64,000 nucleotides of DNA from contig NZ_QBKU01000001.1 in assembly GCF_003054325.1 (NCBI RefSeq), positions 528,395-592,394 on the forward strand. The letters are read 5' to 3'. Each line of letters starts with the position of its first letter. The stretch's first letter is position 1. Origin of the DNA: Sulfitobacter mediterraneus (GTDB lineage Bacteria > Pseudomonadota > Alphaproteobacteria > Rhodobacterales > Rhodobacteraceae). The position numbers and the translations under genes are program-made. The notes below the pieces were generated by a model. It saw nothing but the letters and a program-made list of their open reading frames with translations. It did not search any database and was not told where the DNA came from. Below, in pieces: positions 1 through 9,471 of the stretch.

Positions 1-133
1 CTTTTTCTGCGCTGACAACGCCGTTTGACACGTCCTGATCAGACGCTTCGACCATTGGTGTTGCATGGGCGGCGGCAAAGGCGGCACCCGTGCTCAAAAC
101 CAGTGCGGCCGCGACATTCCATAGAGTATTCAT
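1..133 (-). CDS. Partial secreted protein, DUF7282-like N-terminus
   Basis: Only the first 44 codons are in the window. ATG at 133 is preceded by a good ribosome site (AAGGGAGAG). The start encodes a signal peptide: short polar n-region, hydrophobic AAALVLSTGAAFA core, and a likely cleavage after an Ala-rich stretch near residue 22. The mature start contains VEASDQDVSNGVVSAEK, which resembles the opening of DUF7282-type secreted domains (a DQxVxxGxVxxxxV pattern). Function is unknown. The family call rests on this one short motif. The gene runs off the left edge. Confidence 0.5.
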   Translation of the reverse strand, partial: MNTLWNVAAALVLSTGAAFAAAHATPMVEASDQDVSNGVVSAEK

Positions 134-202
134 TACGCTCTCCCTTGTTAACGATATTGCAGTCACGCAAGGACAAGGGAGAGAGTTTCAATAAACGCAA
201 AA

Positions 203-907
203 TTATTGCATGCGGCGATCCCAAAGCTGCTGATAATGCGGCAACGCCTGATCCAGCAAAGGCTGCAAGTCCTTGGTCAATTCCGGCAATGGTCCCTCTG
301 CCCCGGCAAAACCGGTGCTTTGGTGTACCGCCCCATACCAATGCGACGCCCAAATCCCATCCTCGACGCGTGGCCCCGCCGGCCAATGCAGCATCGCCGG
401 ATCAAACGGAAGATCAATCGCAGCACACAGCGCACGCAGCACCCCTTCGGGATTGGCGCGGATATCCGTGCTGTCGATCACCAAACCGCCGATGCGGTCA
501 AACAGCTGCGTTTGCTGGGCATAGCCGATGTCATCAAGTGTCGGCGCCTCACGCTTGGCCGCGTAACTAGCGATCACCCGCGCAGGGTGGCGGATCAGGT
601 GAATATTGACACATGTTTCGGCCCAATCCATCGGAAACCCGTCAATCATGTGATGCGGCATGTGTTTCATATACAGATGTGGCGTGCCGCTTTCGCGGCA
701 GGTTTGCGCCACCTTGTTCGGGTCATTCTCATGGGCGTCCAGAATATCCTGCCGCATCGGGTGAACAATACCGGTTTGCAACAGATAGGGCGCATAGAAC
801 GGCTCATCCATCACTGCAAAATCGCGCCGCGCGCCGAAACTGTACATCATTGCCGTGCTTAGATTGCGTGGCCCCGACCACATCGCAATTCGCATCTCTT
901 TTCTCAC
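203..907 (-). CDS. Sulfotransferase-family P-loop protein
   Basis: Predicted 234-residue cytoplasmic protein. The N-terminus carries a P-loop-like SGPRNLSTAMMYSFG motif in the position of the 5'-phosphosulfate-binding loop of PAPS-dependent sulfotransferases, followed by DEPFYAPYL. A later HLIRHPARVIASYAAKR segment matches the 3'-phosphate-binding region of that fold (RxPxxxxxS-like). Proteins of this type are often annotated only as sulfotransferase-like. The acceptor substrate cannot be read from the sequence. The open frame starts at GTG 907; an ATG at 895 (MRIAMWSGPRN) is an equally reasonable start. It stands alone, with no obvious operon partner. Confidence 0.7.
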   Translation of the reverse strand: MRKEMRIAMWSGPRNLSTAMMYSFGARRDFAVMDEPFYAPYLLQTGIVHPMRQDILDAHENDPNKVAQTCRESGTPHLYMKHMPHHMIDGFPMDWAETCVNIHLIRHPARVIASYAAKREAPTLDDIGYAQQTQLFDRIGGLVIDSTDIRANPEGVLRALCAAIDLPFDPAMLHWPAGPRVEDGIWASHWYGAVHQSTGFAGAEGPLPELTKDLQPLLDQALPHYQQLWDRRMQ

Positions 908-1059
908 TTATTCTCGTGGCAGACCAAGGGCGACGCTAGAAATGTTACGAAGGCAAGCCAAGCGGTAAATTGCCTTCACCACCGCGTGACTTGGCGCCTG
1001 TCGCACTTGCGCTAGCTCAGACAGAACGGCAGCTTGATCGCAACCAAGAGGAGCAGACA

Positions 1060-1725
1060 ATGAATAAACTCTCCAACTTCAAGGCCTTTGCCCTTGCCGC
1101 GTTGATCGTGGTTGGCATTTGCGCCCGCGCGCCCCATGCCCATGCAGCAGGCACCGAAACACTGGTTGTGGCGGGCGGCTGTTTCTGGTGCGTTGAATCC
1201 GACTTTGAATCCGTCAAAGGGGTCAAGGAAGCTGTGTCAGGGTTCGCGGGCGGGAAAACCAAAAACCCGACCTACAAGCAGGTCACATCTGGCGGCACCG
1301 GTCATTATGAAGCGGTCCAGATCCAGTTTGATCCCGCAGTGGTCAGCCGCGATACGATCCTGTCGCTGTTCTTTCGATCCATTGATCCAACCGACGCAGG
1401 CGGACAATTCTGCGACCGTGGGCCAACCTACCGCACAGCTATTTTTGCAAATGGCCCAGCGCAAAAAGCCGCCGCTGAAAAGGCCAAGTCAGAGGCGCAA
1501 GCCGAGCTGGGGCAAAACATCGTCACCCCAATCTTGCCTGCTGCAAAATTCTATGCCGCCGATGAGTATCACCAGGACTATTACAAAAGCACAGAGCGCC
1601 TCGCGATCAGCAGCGTTGGGATTGGTGTAAAAAAGGCTGTTGCCTACAAACGGTATCGCAAGGGCTGTGGCCGTGACAAACGGGTCAAACAGCTTTGGGG
1701 TGCGGATGCACCGTTCGTGAATTAA
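1060..1725 (+). CDS. msrA: Peptide methionine sulfoxide reductase A, exported
   Basis: Reduces methionine-S-sulfoxide in proteins. The start is ATG 1060, preceded by AAGAGGAG. The first ~30 residues form a signal peptide (hydrophobic ALAALIVVGI, then Ala-His-Ala-Ala), so the enzyme should act in the periplasm, unlike the usual cytoplasmic MsrA. The catalytic motif GCFWC (Cys ~41) follows directly, then the family blocks GVxxxxSGFAGG, TSGGTGHYEAVQIQFDP and YHQDYY. A Cys near residue 203 (KGCGRD) may be the resolving cysteine. At 221 residues it is a normal MsrA plus a leader. Its stop overlaps the convergent pfkB-type gene by 4 bases. Confidence 0.93.
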   Translation: MNKLSNFKAFALAALIVVGICARAPHAHAAGTETLVVAGGCFWCVESDFESVKGVKEAVSGFAGGKTKNPTYKQVTSGGTGHYEAVQIQFDPAVVSRDTILSLFFRSIDPTDAGGQFCDRGPTYRTAIFANGPAQKAAAEKAKSEAQAELGQNIVTPILPAAKFYAADEYHQDYYKSTERLAISSVGIGVKKAVAYKRYRKGCGRDKRVKQLWGADAPFVN

Positions 1726-2594
1726 CCAAAATCGTGGTCGAGGATTTCTTTGAGGTCAGGGATCACATCTGCGGTGCCGTGCCGTGCCACCATCAGCGCC
1801 CCGGCCTGCATCGCCAGATCAATCGCATCCGCCATATCCATTCCACGATCGAGCCCGGCCAGAAGATAGCCCGTGAACGTATCCCCGGCCCCTGTCGTAT
1901 CGACCGGATCGGCAGGATAGGCCGCATATGTTTGGGTGATATTCCCTCTGTTAGAGACCCATTTGCATCCATCACCACCAAGCGTGACAACCACATCATC
2001 CAACGGCAGATCTGACAATTGCTGCCCGGTTGCCGATAACAATTGCGCTGCTTCAACCTCGTTCAGGATCAGCAAATCCGCCATGTGCGCCAGCCCTGCC
2101 ACAGCTTCGGCGTCAAACGGGGCGGCTGCATAGGCTACACGCAATCCCAAAGTCTGCGCCGTTTCAGCAGCAAACTGTTGGCCGAGTGTTTCGTTCTGCA
2201 TCAAAAGAAAATCGCCCGGCGATGCCTCTGCCAATGCCGCGCCTATCATCTGTTCGGTGATGGCATGATTGGCACCCGGATAAAGAACGATGCTGTTTTC
2301 ACCAGCCGGATCAACGCAGATATTGGCATGACCAGTCGGCAGCGCGACCACGGAAATATGTTGCGTATCCACGCCATATTCCAGCAACCGGTCCTTGGCC
2401 CAAGCTCCATCAGCGCCCACTGCACCAATATGCATAACCCGCGCCGCGGCACGCGCCGCGGCAACAGACATATTCGTTCCCTTGCCCCCCAGCCCACGGT
2501 CAAAGCCGGTCGCGGCGAGGGTCTCCCCCGGTTCGGGCAAATGCGGCACCCGGTAAAAGTTATCCGCATTGATCGAACCGAGGTTCCAGATCAT
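1722..2594 (-). CDS. PfkB-family sugar kinase (ribokinase-like)
   Basis: ATP-dependent kinase of the ribokinase/PfkB fold, 290 residues. Both family signatures are visible: GGKGTNMSVAAARAA near residues 36-50 and DTTGAGDTFTGYLLAGL near 232-248, the latter with the catalytic Asp (~237). The short length and the GGKGxN form fit ribokinase-type sugar kinases better than fructokinase or adenosine kinase, but the substrate is not determined. The ATG overlaps the malic enzyme stop (ATGA, 2591-2594), so translation is probably coupled to it and the two share an operon. Confidence 0.85.
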   Translation of the reverse strand: MIWNLGSINADNFYRVPHLPEPGETLAATGFDRGLGGKGTNMSVAAARAAARVMHIGAVGADGAWAKDRLLEYGVDTQHISVVALPTGHANICVDPAGENSIVLYPGANHAITEQMIGAALAEASPGDFLLMQNETLGQQFAAETAQTLGLRVAYAAAPFDAEAVAGLAHMADLLILNEVEAAQLLSATGQQLSDLPLDDVVVTLGGDGCKWVSNRGNITQTYAAYPADPVDTTGAGDTFTGYLLAGLDRGMDMADAIDLAMQAGALMVARHGTADVIPDLKEILDHDFG

Positions 2595-4849
2595 TTACCA
2601 ACCTCACAAGCCGCAAGGATCGCCATGTTCAGAATGTCGTTGGCTGTCGCGTTGGTCGAGCAAATCTGGATTGATTGATCTAAGCCCGTCAAAATCGGCC
2701 CAATCACCGTTGCGCCGCCCATTTCCTGCATCAGCTTAACAGAGATGCTGGCCGAGTGCCGCGCTGGTACCACCAGAATGTTCGCAGGCCCCGTCAAACG
2801 CGAGAACGGATAGCTTTTCTGTGCCGCTGCGTTCAGGGCCACATCCACAGTCATTTCGCCCTCGTATTCAAAATCGACGCCACGCGCGTCCAGAACGGTC
2901 GGTGCGAGGTGCATCTTTTCGGCGCGTTCCGACACCGGATAGCCAAATGTCGAGAAGCTGACGAAGGCCACACGTGGCTCAAGCCCCATATGCCGCGCAA
3001 CCCGCGCGCCGCTTTCTGCGATATTCGCCAGATCATTTTCATCCGGCCATTCATGCACCAGCGTATCGGCAATAAACACGATCCGCCCCTTGTGCATCAA
3101 CGCTGTAAATCCTGCCGCGCCATGCTCGGCATTTGCCTCAAACACATGGTTGATCCGCTCCAGCACATGCGCAGATTTGCGCGTTGCGCCGGTGACAAGC
3201 CCATCACCATGCCCATGCGCCAGCATCAATGCGCCAAACACATGACGATCACGGGCGGCCAGACGGTGAATGTCTTTTTTGTCAAAACCGCGCCGCTGCA
3301 AACGGCCATAAAGGTAGTCCTTGTAGCTGTCCAAATGCATGGTGTTGGCGGCGTTCACCACCTCCAGCTCTCGAACTGCATCCGCCATACCGGTTGCTTC
3401 CAGCTTGGCTTTGACATCATCGGGCCGGCCTACAACCAAAGCTTTGCCAAGGCCGGAGCGTTGATACATCACCGCCGCCCGCAATACCCGTGGATCATCG
3501 CCCTCTGCAAAGACCATCCGTGCCTGATTGGCCCGTGCACGGGCATTGATGCCGCGCAGGATATTCGCGGTTGGGTCCATGCGGGATTTCAGGTTTAGCT
3601 CATAGGCGTCCATGTCAATGATCGGACGTCGGGCCACACCGGTATCCATCCCCGCCCGCGCAACCGCTGGCGGAATGCGGTGGATCAGCCGTGGATCAAA
3701 CGGCGTGGGAATGATGTAGTCGCGGCCAAAGCTCAGCGTCTTACCATAGGCCACAGCAACTTCGTCTGGCACATCTTCCCGCGCAAGATTGGCAAGCGCA
3801 TGGGCGCAGGCGATCTTCATCTCGTCGTTGATCGCTCGGGCATGAATATCCAGCGCGCCGCGGAACAGGTAGGGAAAGCCCAGAACGTTGTTCACCTGAT
3901 TTGGATAATCACTGCGCCCGGTGGCGACGATGGCATCCATACGCACCTCGTGCGCCTCTTCCGGCGTGATTTCCGGATCAGGGTTTGCCATGGCAAAGAT
4001 CACCGGATTGTCTGCCATGCTGGCGACCATATCGGGGGTCACGGCACCTTTGACAGACACGCCAAGAAAGACATCGGCGTCTTTCATGGCATCTTCCAAA
4101 GTGCGCAACTTGGTGTTTGCTGCATGCGCCGATTTCCACTGGTTCATACCCTCGGTACGGCCTTGGTAAATCACCCCTTTGGTGTCACACATGATGCAAT
4201 TGTCATGCCTTGCACCCATGGCCTTGAGCAGCTCAAGACAGGCAATACCCGCCGCACCTGCGCCATTCAGAACAATTTTAACATCTTCGATCTTTTTGCC
4301 AGAAATATGCAGAGCATTCAGCAGACCCGCCGCACAGATCACCGCTGTGCCGTGCTGATCATCATGAAAGACAGGGATATCCATCTCTTCTTTCAGACGC
4401 TGCTCAATGATGAAACATTCCGGCGCTTTGATATCTTCGAGGTTGATCCCGCCAAAGGTCGGCCCCATCAACTTGCAAGCATTGATAAAGGCCTCGGTGT
4501 CTTCGGTATCCAGCTCGATATCGATGGAGTTCACATCGGCGAACCGCTTGAACAGAACCGCCTTGCCCTCCATCACAGGCTTGGATGCCAACGCGCCCAG
4601 ATTGCCAAGCCCCAGAACTGCGGTCCCGTTAGAGATCACCGCCACAAGGTTGCCCTTGTTGGTGTAGTCATAAGCCGTTTCAGGCGTTTCCGCGATCGCC
4701 TCACAAGGCACGGCAACACCAGGCGAATAGGCCAGGCTCAAATCGCGTTGGGTGGTCATCGGGACGGTTGCGCTGATCTCAAACTTGCCGGGGCTGGGTT
4801 CAAGGTGGAAGGCAAGCGCTTCTTCTGAGGTAATACGGTTCTTGGTCAC
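2591..4849 (-). CDS. maeB: NADP-dependent malic enzyme, MaeB type
   Basis: Oxidative decarboxylation of malate to pyruvate. Of 752 residues, the first ~130 form the malic-enzyme N-domain (TTQRDLSLAYSPGVAVPCEAI), ~160-400 the NAD(P)-binding domain (LNGAGAAGIACLELLKAMG), and ~425-750 a phosphotransacetylase-like domain (RMVFAEGDDPRVLRAA, GATRKSAHVLERINHVFE). This fusion and length are typical of proteobacterial MaeB, where the C-terminal domain is thought to be regulatory. GTG 4849 is chosen because homologs begin close to xITxEEALAFH; the frame is open to a TTG at 4927, which would overlap the upstream GT61 gene. Confidence 0.93.
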   Translation of the reverse strand: MTKNRITSEEALAFHLEPSPGKFEISATVPMTTQRDLSLAYSPGVAVPCEAIAETPETAYDYTNKGNLVAVISNGTAVLGLGNLGALASKPVMEGKAVLFKRFADVNSIDIELDTEDTEAFINACKLMGPTFGGINLEDIKAPECFIIEQRLKEEMDIPVFHDDQHGTAVICAAGLLNALHISGKKIEDVKIVLNGAGAAGIACLELLKAMGARHDNCIMCDTKGVIYQGRTEGMNQWKSAHAANTKLRTLEDAMKDADVFLGVSVKGAVTPDMVASMADNPVIFAMANPDPEITPEEAHEVRMDAIVATGRSDYPNQVNNVLGFPYLFRGALDIHARAINDEMKIACAHALANLAREDVPDEVAVAYGKTLSFGRDYIIPTPFDPRLIHRIPPAVARAGMDTGVARRPIIDMDAYELNLKSRMDPTANILRGINARARANQARMVFAEGDDPRVLRAAVMYQRSGLGKALVVGRPDDVKAKLEATGMADAVRELEVVNAANTMHLDSYKDYLYGRLQRRGFDKKDIHRLAARDRHVFGALMLAHGHGDGLVTGATRKSAHVLERINHVFEANAEHGAAGFTALMHKGRIVFIADTLVHEWPDENDLANIAESGARVARHMGLEPRVAFVSFSTFGYPVSERAEKMHLAPTVLDARGVDFEYEGEMTVDVALNAAAQKSYPFSRLTGPANILVVPARHSASISVKLMQEMGGATVIGPILTGLDQSIQICSTNATANDILNMAILAACEVGK

Positions 4850-4905
4850 GGGATCGGCTTTCTGCTGTTTAGACGAGTCATAGACAGCAAAGCACGAGCA
4901 TACAA

Positions 4906-6636
4906 TCAGGTGACGTATTTGACCCAATTATGTGCGGTAACGAAGTTCTCGTGCCGTTCCGGAAAATCACGTTCGAGCCGCGACAAAGCCCAGCGTATCA
5001 CCTGCGGACGCTCACACCGGTTTGCACACCAGATCATCCGCACCAAAGTCTGCCAACGGCTACGATCCGCCTTATAGGCCAGATCCAGCGCCATCAGTTC
5101 TGATTTGGGTTCGTCCAGTTCTTTGTGGCAATCCGCCTTGATCAGACAAAGCTCCGCATCGCGGTCCAAAAACTCCGAATGTTGATCGATAAGATCTGCC
5201 GCCTTGTCCGGCGCGCCAGCCTGCAAGACGCGGGCAGATGTTTCGAGCAGAACCGGCAATTTCGTCAACTTTGGAAAATGGCCCAGCAAGGTCACAACAA
5301 AGGCCATAATCCCGGCTGTCGCTGCCTCTCCCAACCGTACCGGAACAATCCCATCTTGCTTGAAACTCGGCTCTAACAAGGGGTTTTCCATGTTGTGATC
5401 CGCAAAAAAGCTGATGTATCGACATTGCGCCGCATTCGCCAATGGCCAGAAATCACCCCAGCGAAATTGCGCGGTTTGCAGTGTACCCAGCTCAATCACA
5501 TAGGCATCAGGATTGGCGAACAACATGTTGGTAAAGCCCGCCCCGTGATAGGAAATCATCACCTCAGCCTGCGCCATAATCGCCACCTGCTCCAGCGGGG
5601 ACAGATTTTCAAACACCACATATTCAAAGTCAAACAGCCGCAGATGATCAAACAGCAGATCTTCGCCCTCCATGTGCCGCGCCCGGCTTTGGCGATCATC
5701 GCGCCCCACAAAGAAACGTTTCGGCAGATGGCTGAAACCTTGCCCCTCAACAGCCGCCAATCCCCGGTTTCGCAATGCAATCAGCGGCGAACTGACGCAG
5801 TTCATGGCAAGAACCGCCTGACCACTCACATTTGCCAAACCGTCCCCGTCTGCAAACGGTTTTGGCGCATAATCCTCTATTCCACTGATGCTCTCACGCG
5901 GTGCCTGATAGTGACCGCCCAAAAACTCATAGGTAGATATGACGTTGTCATACTCCTTTGGCGTCCGTTCAAAAAACACCCGCCCCGCAAGTTCAGGAAA
6001 CAACGCATCGACAAATGCTTGCGCGAACGGCCTTTGTTTTTCTTCTTGGTTTGGAAAATGGAAATAAACACTTCCCGTGAAATTGAGCCCATCAAGAACT
6101 GTCAATTGTGACAGCGACTCTGTGATGAAGTGGTAAAAGTTAAACGTGTTCCGGCATTCGATAGCAACGTCAGTATCAGTCTCTAAATTGGGCAAAACAG
6201 ATGGAAGTACGCGATCTTCGTTCTCATTCTGACAGGCCGAAAGGTAGGTCTGTACCTGATCAACACTGTTTTCGTCCGCCTCTTCGTTCTCCCAATGAAA
6301 CCGATTGATCAACCGCACACCTGATGCGCCGTTGAGCAACATTCGATCATGAACCATGATGTGCGATTTTCGAAAGCTCGCCTGCTCAAGATAGACCGGG
6401 GCAGCATTGTATTCGATCGCCTTGGTAAAGGTTTTTTGCCGCTTCGTGACCGCCAGAAATGACCGGATCTTCTTGTTGACCTGCTCATGCGCGCTGACGG
6501 CGAAACCTTCAATCACGGCCCGCTCCCTGGGTCTCCAGATAAATTCCGGCAGGTTCAGCAGAAAAAACCCCGGATCGCTCCAGGGATTGTGAAACAAGGT
6601 TTCTGGCGGCAAGGACAGGTCAATCTTGTTGCGCAC
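4906..6636 (-). CDS. Glycosyltransferase family 61 protein
   Basis: Predicted 576-residue glycosyltransferase with the GT61 (DUF563) hallmark ISYHGAGFTNMLFANPDAYVIELG in its middle, preceded by FVGRDDRQSRARH and FEYVVFENLSPLEQVAIMAQAEV. Members transfer sugars onto polysaccharides or lipooligosaccharides. There is no signal peptide, so it should be cytoplasmic. The last ~150 residues are TPR-like, with repeated Ala/Leu/Asp helical segments, and probably bind a partner. The start is GTG 6636. A perfect CtrA box lies ~30 bases upstream. It is followed by maeB on the same strand, with which it shares no obvious function. Confidence 0.8.
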   Translation of the reverse strand: MRNKIDLSLPPETLFHNPWSDPGFFLLNLPEFIWRPRERAVIEGFAVSAHEQVNKKIRSFLAVTKRQKTFTKAIEYNAAPVYLEQASFRKSHIMVHDRMLLNGASGVRLINRFHWENEEADENSVDQVQTYLSACQNENEDRVLPSVLPNLETDTDVAIECRNTFNFYHFITESLSQLTVLDGLNFTGSVYFHFPNQEEKQRPFAQAFVDALFPELAGRVFFERTPKEYDNVISTYEFLGGHYQAPRESISGIEDYAPKPFADGDGLANVSGQAVLAMNCVSSPLIALRNRGLAAVEGQGFSHLPKRFFVGRDDRQSRARHMEGEDLLFDHLRLFDFEYVVFENLSPLEQVAIMAQAEVMISYHGAGFTNMLFANPDAYVIELGTLQTAQFRWGDFWPLANAAQCRYISFFADHNMENPLLEPSFKQDGIVPVRLGEAATAGIMAFVVTLLGHFPKLTKLPVLLETSARVLQAGAPDKAADLIDQHSEFLDRDAELCLIKADCHKELDEPKSELMALDLAYKADRSRWQTLVRMIWCANRCERPQVIRWALSRLERDFPERHENFVTAHNWVKYVT

Positions 6637-6664
6637 GGGCGGCTGGATCTCTCATCAGGTGGTG

Positions 6665-6680
6665 TTAACCGGATTTTAAC
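6665..6680. promoter_or_regulatory. CtrA-type box, perfect TTAA-N7-TTAAC, palindromic
   Basis: TTAACCGGATTTTAAC matches the full CtrA consensus TTAA-N7-TTAAC. The flanks extend it to an 8+8-base inverted repeat, GGTGTTAA...TTAACACC (6661-6683). It sits 29 bases before the GT61 start and 96 bases before mutS, in the 139-base divergent intergenic region. The match is seen directly; that CtrA binds here is inference. The position near -10/-35 of the GT61 gene would fit direct control of that gene. Confidence 0.5.
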
Positions 6681-6775
6681 ACCAAGAATGCGCCGGTCTA
6701 GCAACATCTCTGACTGCCGACCTCTTTCCTCAGACCGCTTGGTTTTGTACAGACAGGCATGCGGGGGAGAAACCA

Positions 6776-9421
6776 GTGAGCGAAGAAAAAGTCACGCCGA
6801 TGATGGCGCAATATCTTGAGCTCAAGGCCGGATATGCCGATGCCCTTTTGTTTTATCGCATGGGTGATTTCTACGAGATGTTCTTTGATGATGCGGTTGC
6901 CGCCGCCGAGGCGCTGGATATCGCCCTCACCAAACGCGGCAAACACGCCGGCAAAGACATTCCGATGTGCGGCGTGCCGGTTCATGCCGCCGAGGGGTAT
7001 CTGCTTACGCTGATCCGCAAAGGGTTTCGTGTTGCCGTTTGCGAACAAATGGAAAGCCCAGCCGAAGCGAAAAAGCGCGGCTACAAATCCGTAGTCAAAC
7101 GAGATGTTGTCCGCCTTGTCACCCCCGGCACCCTGACCGAGGAAGCCCTTCTTGAACCGCGCCGCCACAACTACCTCGCCGCATTTGCAGAGGTGCGCGA
7201 TGCATCGGCCTTGGCTTGGGTCGACATATCCACCGGCGCCTTTCACGTCATGCCACTGGCCACCGTTCGGTTGAGCCCAGAGCTGGCGCGTCTTTCTCCA
7301 TCAGAGTTGATCGTATCTGAGGCGAAAGAGTCGGAATTCTTCGATTTAGTCTCGGATTTTGGGCTCGCGCTGACGGGGGTCGCACGATCCGCATTTGACA
7401 GCGCGGCGGCGGAAAAACGGATCTGCGATCTGTTCAGCATCGCCACACTTGATGCCTTTGGCGGTTTTTCGAGGGCCGAAATCTCCGCAATGGGCGCTCT
7501 AATTGACTATTTGGAGATAACCCAAAAAGGCAAACTCCCGCTTCTGCGCCCTCCTCAAAAAGAAAGCGAGACACGCAGCGTTCAAATTGACGCCGCAACC
7601 CGCCGCAATCTCGAACTGACCCACAGCATGACAGGCGGCCGCGCCGGATCACTTTTGTCGATCATGGATCGCACCTGCACCGCCGGAGGCGCAAGACTTT
7701 TGGAGCGCCGGATCGCAAGTCCGTCTCGCGCATTAGAGACTGTTATAAAGCGGCTTGATGCGATTTCATTCTGCACAGAACAGCGCCGGTTGATACAGGA
7801 TGTTCGCGCTCATTTACGCAAAGTACCTGATCTTGATCGCGCCCTTTCGCGTCTTTCTCTTGATCGAGGTGGCCCACGCGATCTGGCGGCAATCCGCAAT
7901 GGGTTATCCGAGGCGGAGCTTTTGGAGAACCAGCTTGCGTCATTCGAATTGCCCGATCTGTTAAACACCGCCGCCAAAAGCCTGACGGGTCATACTGATT
8001 TGATCGCACTGCTCGATGCGGCATTGGTGGCTGAGCCGCCGCTGTTGTCCCGCGACGGCGGTTTTATCGCCGAAGGTTATAACGATGACCTAGATGAATC
8101 GCGAAAGCTGCGCGATGAGGGGCGGTCAGTCATTGCAGAAATGCAGCAGAGTTTCGTCTCTATTACTGGGATTTCGACACTGAAGATCAAGCACAACAAC
8201 GTGCTGGGCTACTTTATAGAAACTACCACCACTCACGCCGATAAGATGCTCGCGCCGCCGCTGTCCGAAACCTTCATCCACCGTCAGACAACCGCCAATC
8301 AGGTGCGCTTCACCACGGTAGAATTGTCGGAGATGGAGACCAAGATCCTCAATGCGGGCAATCACGCACTTGAGATCGAAAAACGGCTCTTCGAAAACCT
8401 CAAGGCCGCCATTCTAGAAAACGCCGCTCAGATCGGTGTCACGGCAACCGCATTGGCCGAGATTGATCTGGCCGCCGGACTGGCCGATCTGGCGTTGGCG
8501 GAGAACTGGACGCGGCCCAAGGTCGACAACAGCCGTGCCTTTGGCATCAAGGGCGGGCGTCATCCGGTCGTGGAACGCGCCCTGGCCCAACAATCGGGTG
8601 ATCCGTTCATCGCCAACGACTGCGATCTCAGCGCCTCAAACACTGATGCGAATATTTGGTTGCTGACCGGCCCCAACATGGCCGGTAAATCGACATTCCT
8701 GCGGCAAAACGCGCTGATCGCGCTGATGGCGCAAATGGGCAGCTTCGTCCCCGCCGCTTCTGCGCATATCGGTATGATCAGCCAGCTTTTCAGCCGCGTT
8801 GGCGCCTCCGATGATCTGGCACGAGGGCGGTCTACCTTCATGGTCGAGATGGTCGAAACAGCGGCCATTCTCAATCAGGCAGACGACCGCGCCTTGGTGA
8901 TCCTGGATGAGATTGGCCGCGGCACTGCGACCTATGATGGGCTGTCGATCGCTTGGGCCACGCTTGAGCATTTGCATGATGTGAACCGCTCTCGGGCGCT
9001 TTTTGCCACCCATTACCACGAGATGACTGCCCTTTCCGGCAAGTTGGATGGCGTGGATAATGCCACAGTCGCGGTGAAAGAATGGGAGGGCGAGGTGATC
9101 TTTTTGCATGAGGTCCGCAAGGGCGCGGCAGATCGGTCTTATGGTGTACAAGTCGCCCAATTGGCGGGTCTCCCAGATGCGGTGATTGCCCGCGCCCGCG
9201 TTGTTCTTGATGCATTGGAAAAAGGTGAGCGTGAGGGCGGGGCAACCCAGAAAACGCTGATTGATGATCTTCCGCTGTTTTCAGTGAGCGCAACGCCGGC
9301 CCCTGCCCCGGCACAGAAATCCGAGGTAGAAGAGCAACTCAAGGCAGTCATGCCAGACGAGCTTACCCCGCGAGAGGCGCTTGATCTGCTGTACAAACTA
9401 AAAGAGGCGGTCAAAGACTGA
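6776..9421 (+). CDS. mutS: DNA mismatch repair protein MutS
   Basis: Recognises base mismatches and small loops, starting methyl-independent or MutL-dependent repair. Full length at 881 residues. The mismatch-recognition motif is present near the start (MGDFYEMFFDDA, the Phe-x-Glu wedge), then the connector and lever domains. The ATPase carries Walker A TGPNMAGKST near residue 630, Walker B VILDEIGRGT and ATHYHE. The C-terminal DELTPREALDLLYKLKE helix matches the tetramerisation tail. Start is GTG 6776, after GGGGAGAAA. It converges on grpE; a short imperfect hairpin (9449-9469) lies between them. Confidence 0.97.
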   Translation: MSEEKVTPMMAQYLELKAGYADALLFYRMGDFYEMFFDDAVAAAEALDIALTKRGKHAGKDIPMCGVPVHAAEGYLLTLIRKGFRVAVCEQMESPAEAKKRGYKSVVKRDVVRLVTPGTLTEEALLEPRRHNYLAAFAEVRDASALAWVDISTGAFHVMPLATVRLSPELARLSPSELIVSEAKESEFFDLVSDFGLALTGVARSAFDSAAAEKRICDLFSIATLDAFGGFSRAEISAMGALIDYLEITQKGKLPLLRPPQKESETRSVQIDAATRRNLELTHSMTGGRAGSLLSIMDRTCTAGGARLLERRIASPSRALETVIKRLDAISFCTEQRRLIQDVRAHLRKVPDLDRALSRLSLDRGGPRDLAAIRNGLSEAELLENQLASFELPDLLNTAAKSLTGHTDLIALLDAALVAEPPLLSRDGGFIAEGYNDDLDESRKLRDEGRSVIAEMQQSFVSITGISTLKIKHNNVLGYFIETTTTHADKMLAPPLSETFIHRQTTANQVRFTTVELSEMETKILNAGNHALEIEKRLFENLKAAILENAAQIGVTATALAEIDLAAGLADLALAENWTRPKVDNSRAFGIKGGRHPVVERALAQQSGDPFIANDCDLSASNTDANIWLLTGPNMAGKSTFLRQNALIALMAQMGSFVPAASAHIGMISQLFSRVGASDDLARGRSTFMVEMVETAAILNQADDRALVILDEIGRGTATYDGLSIAWATLEHLHDVNRSRALFATHYHEMTALSGKLDGVDNATVAVKEWEGEVIFLHEVRKGAADRSYGVQVAQLAGLPDAVIARARVVLDALEKGEREGGATQKTLIDDLPLFSVSATPAPAPAQKSEVEEQLKAVMPDELTPREALDLLYKLKEAVKD

Positions 9422-9471
9422 CCACCTCTTCCTTTTTGGCTCAAAATATTCTCGCCGAAGGCAAGAATCTC

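Noticed and set aside
4850..4927. Upstream extension of malic enzyme to TTG 4927
   Set aside because: It overlaps the GT61 gene, starts with TTG and has no ribosome site; the added residues do not resemble the family.
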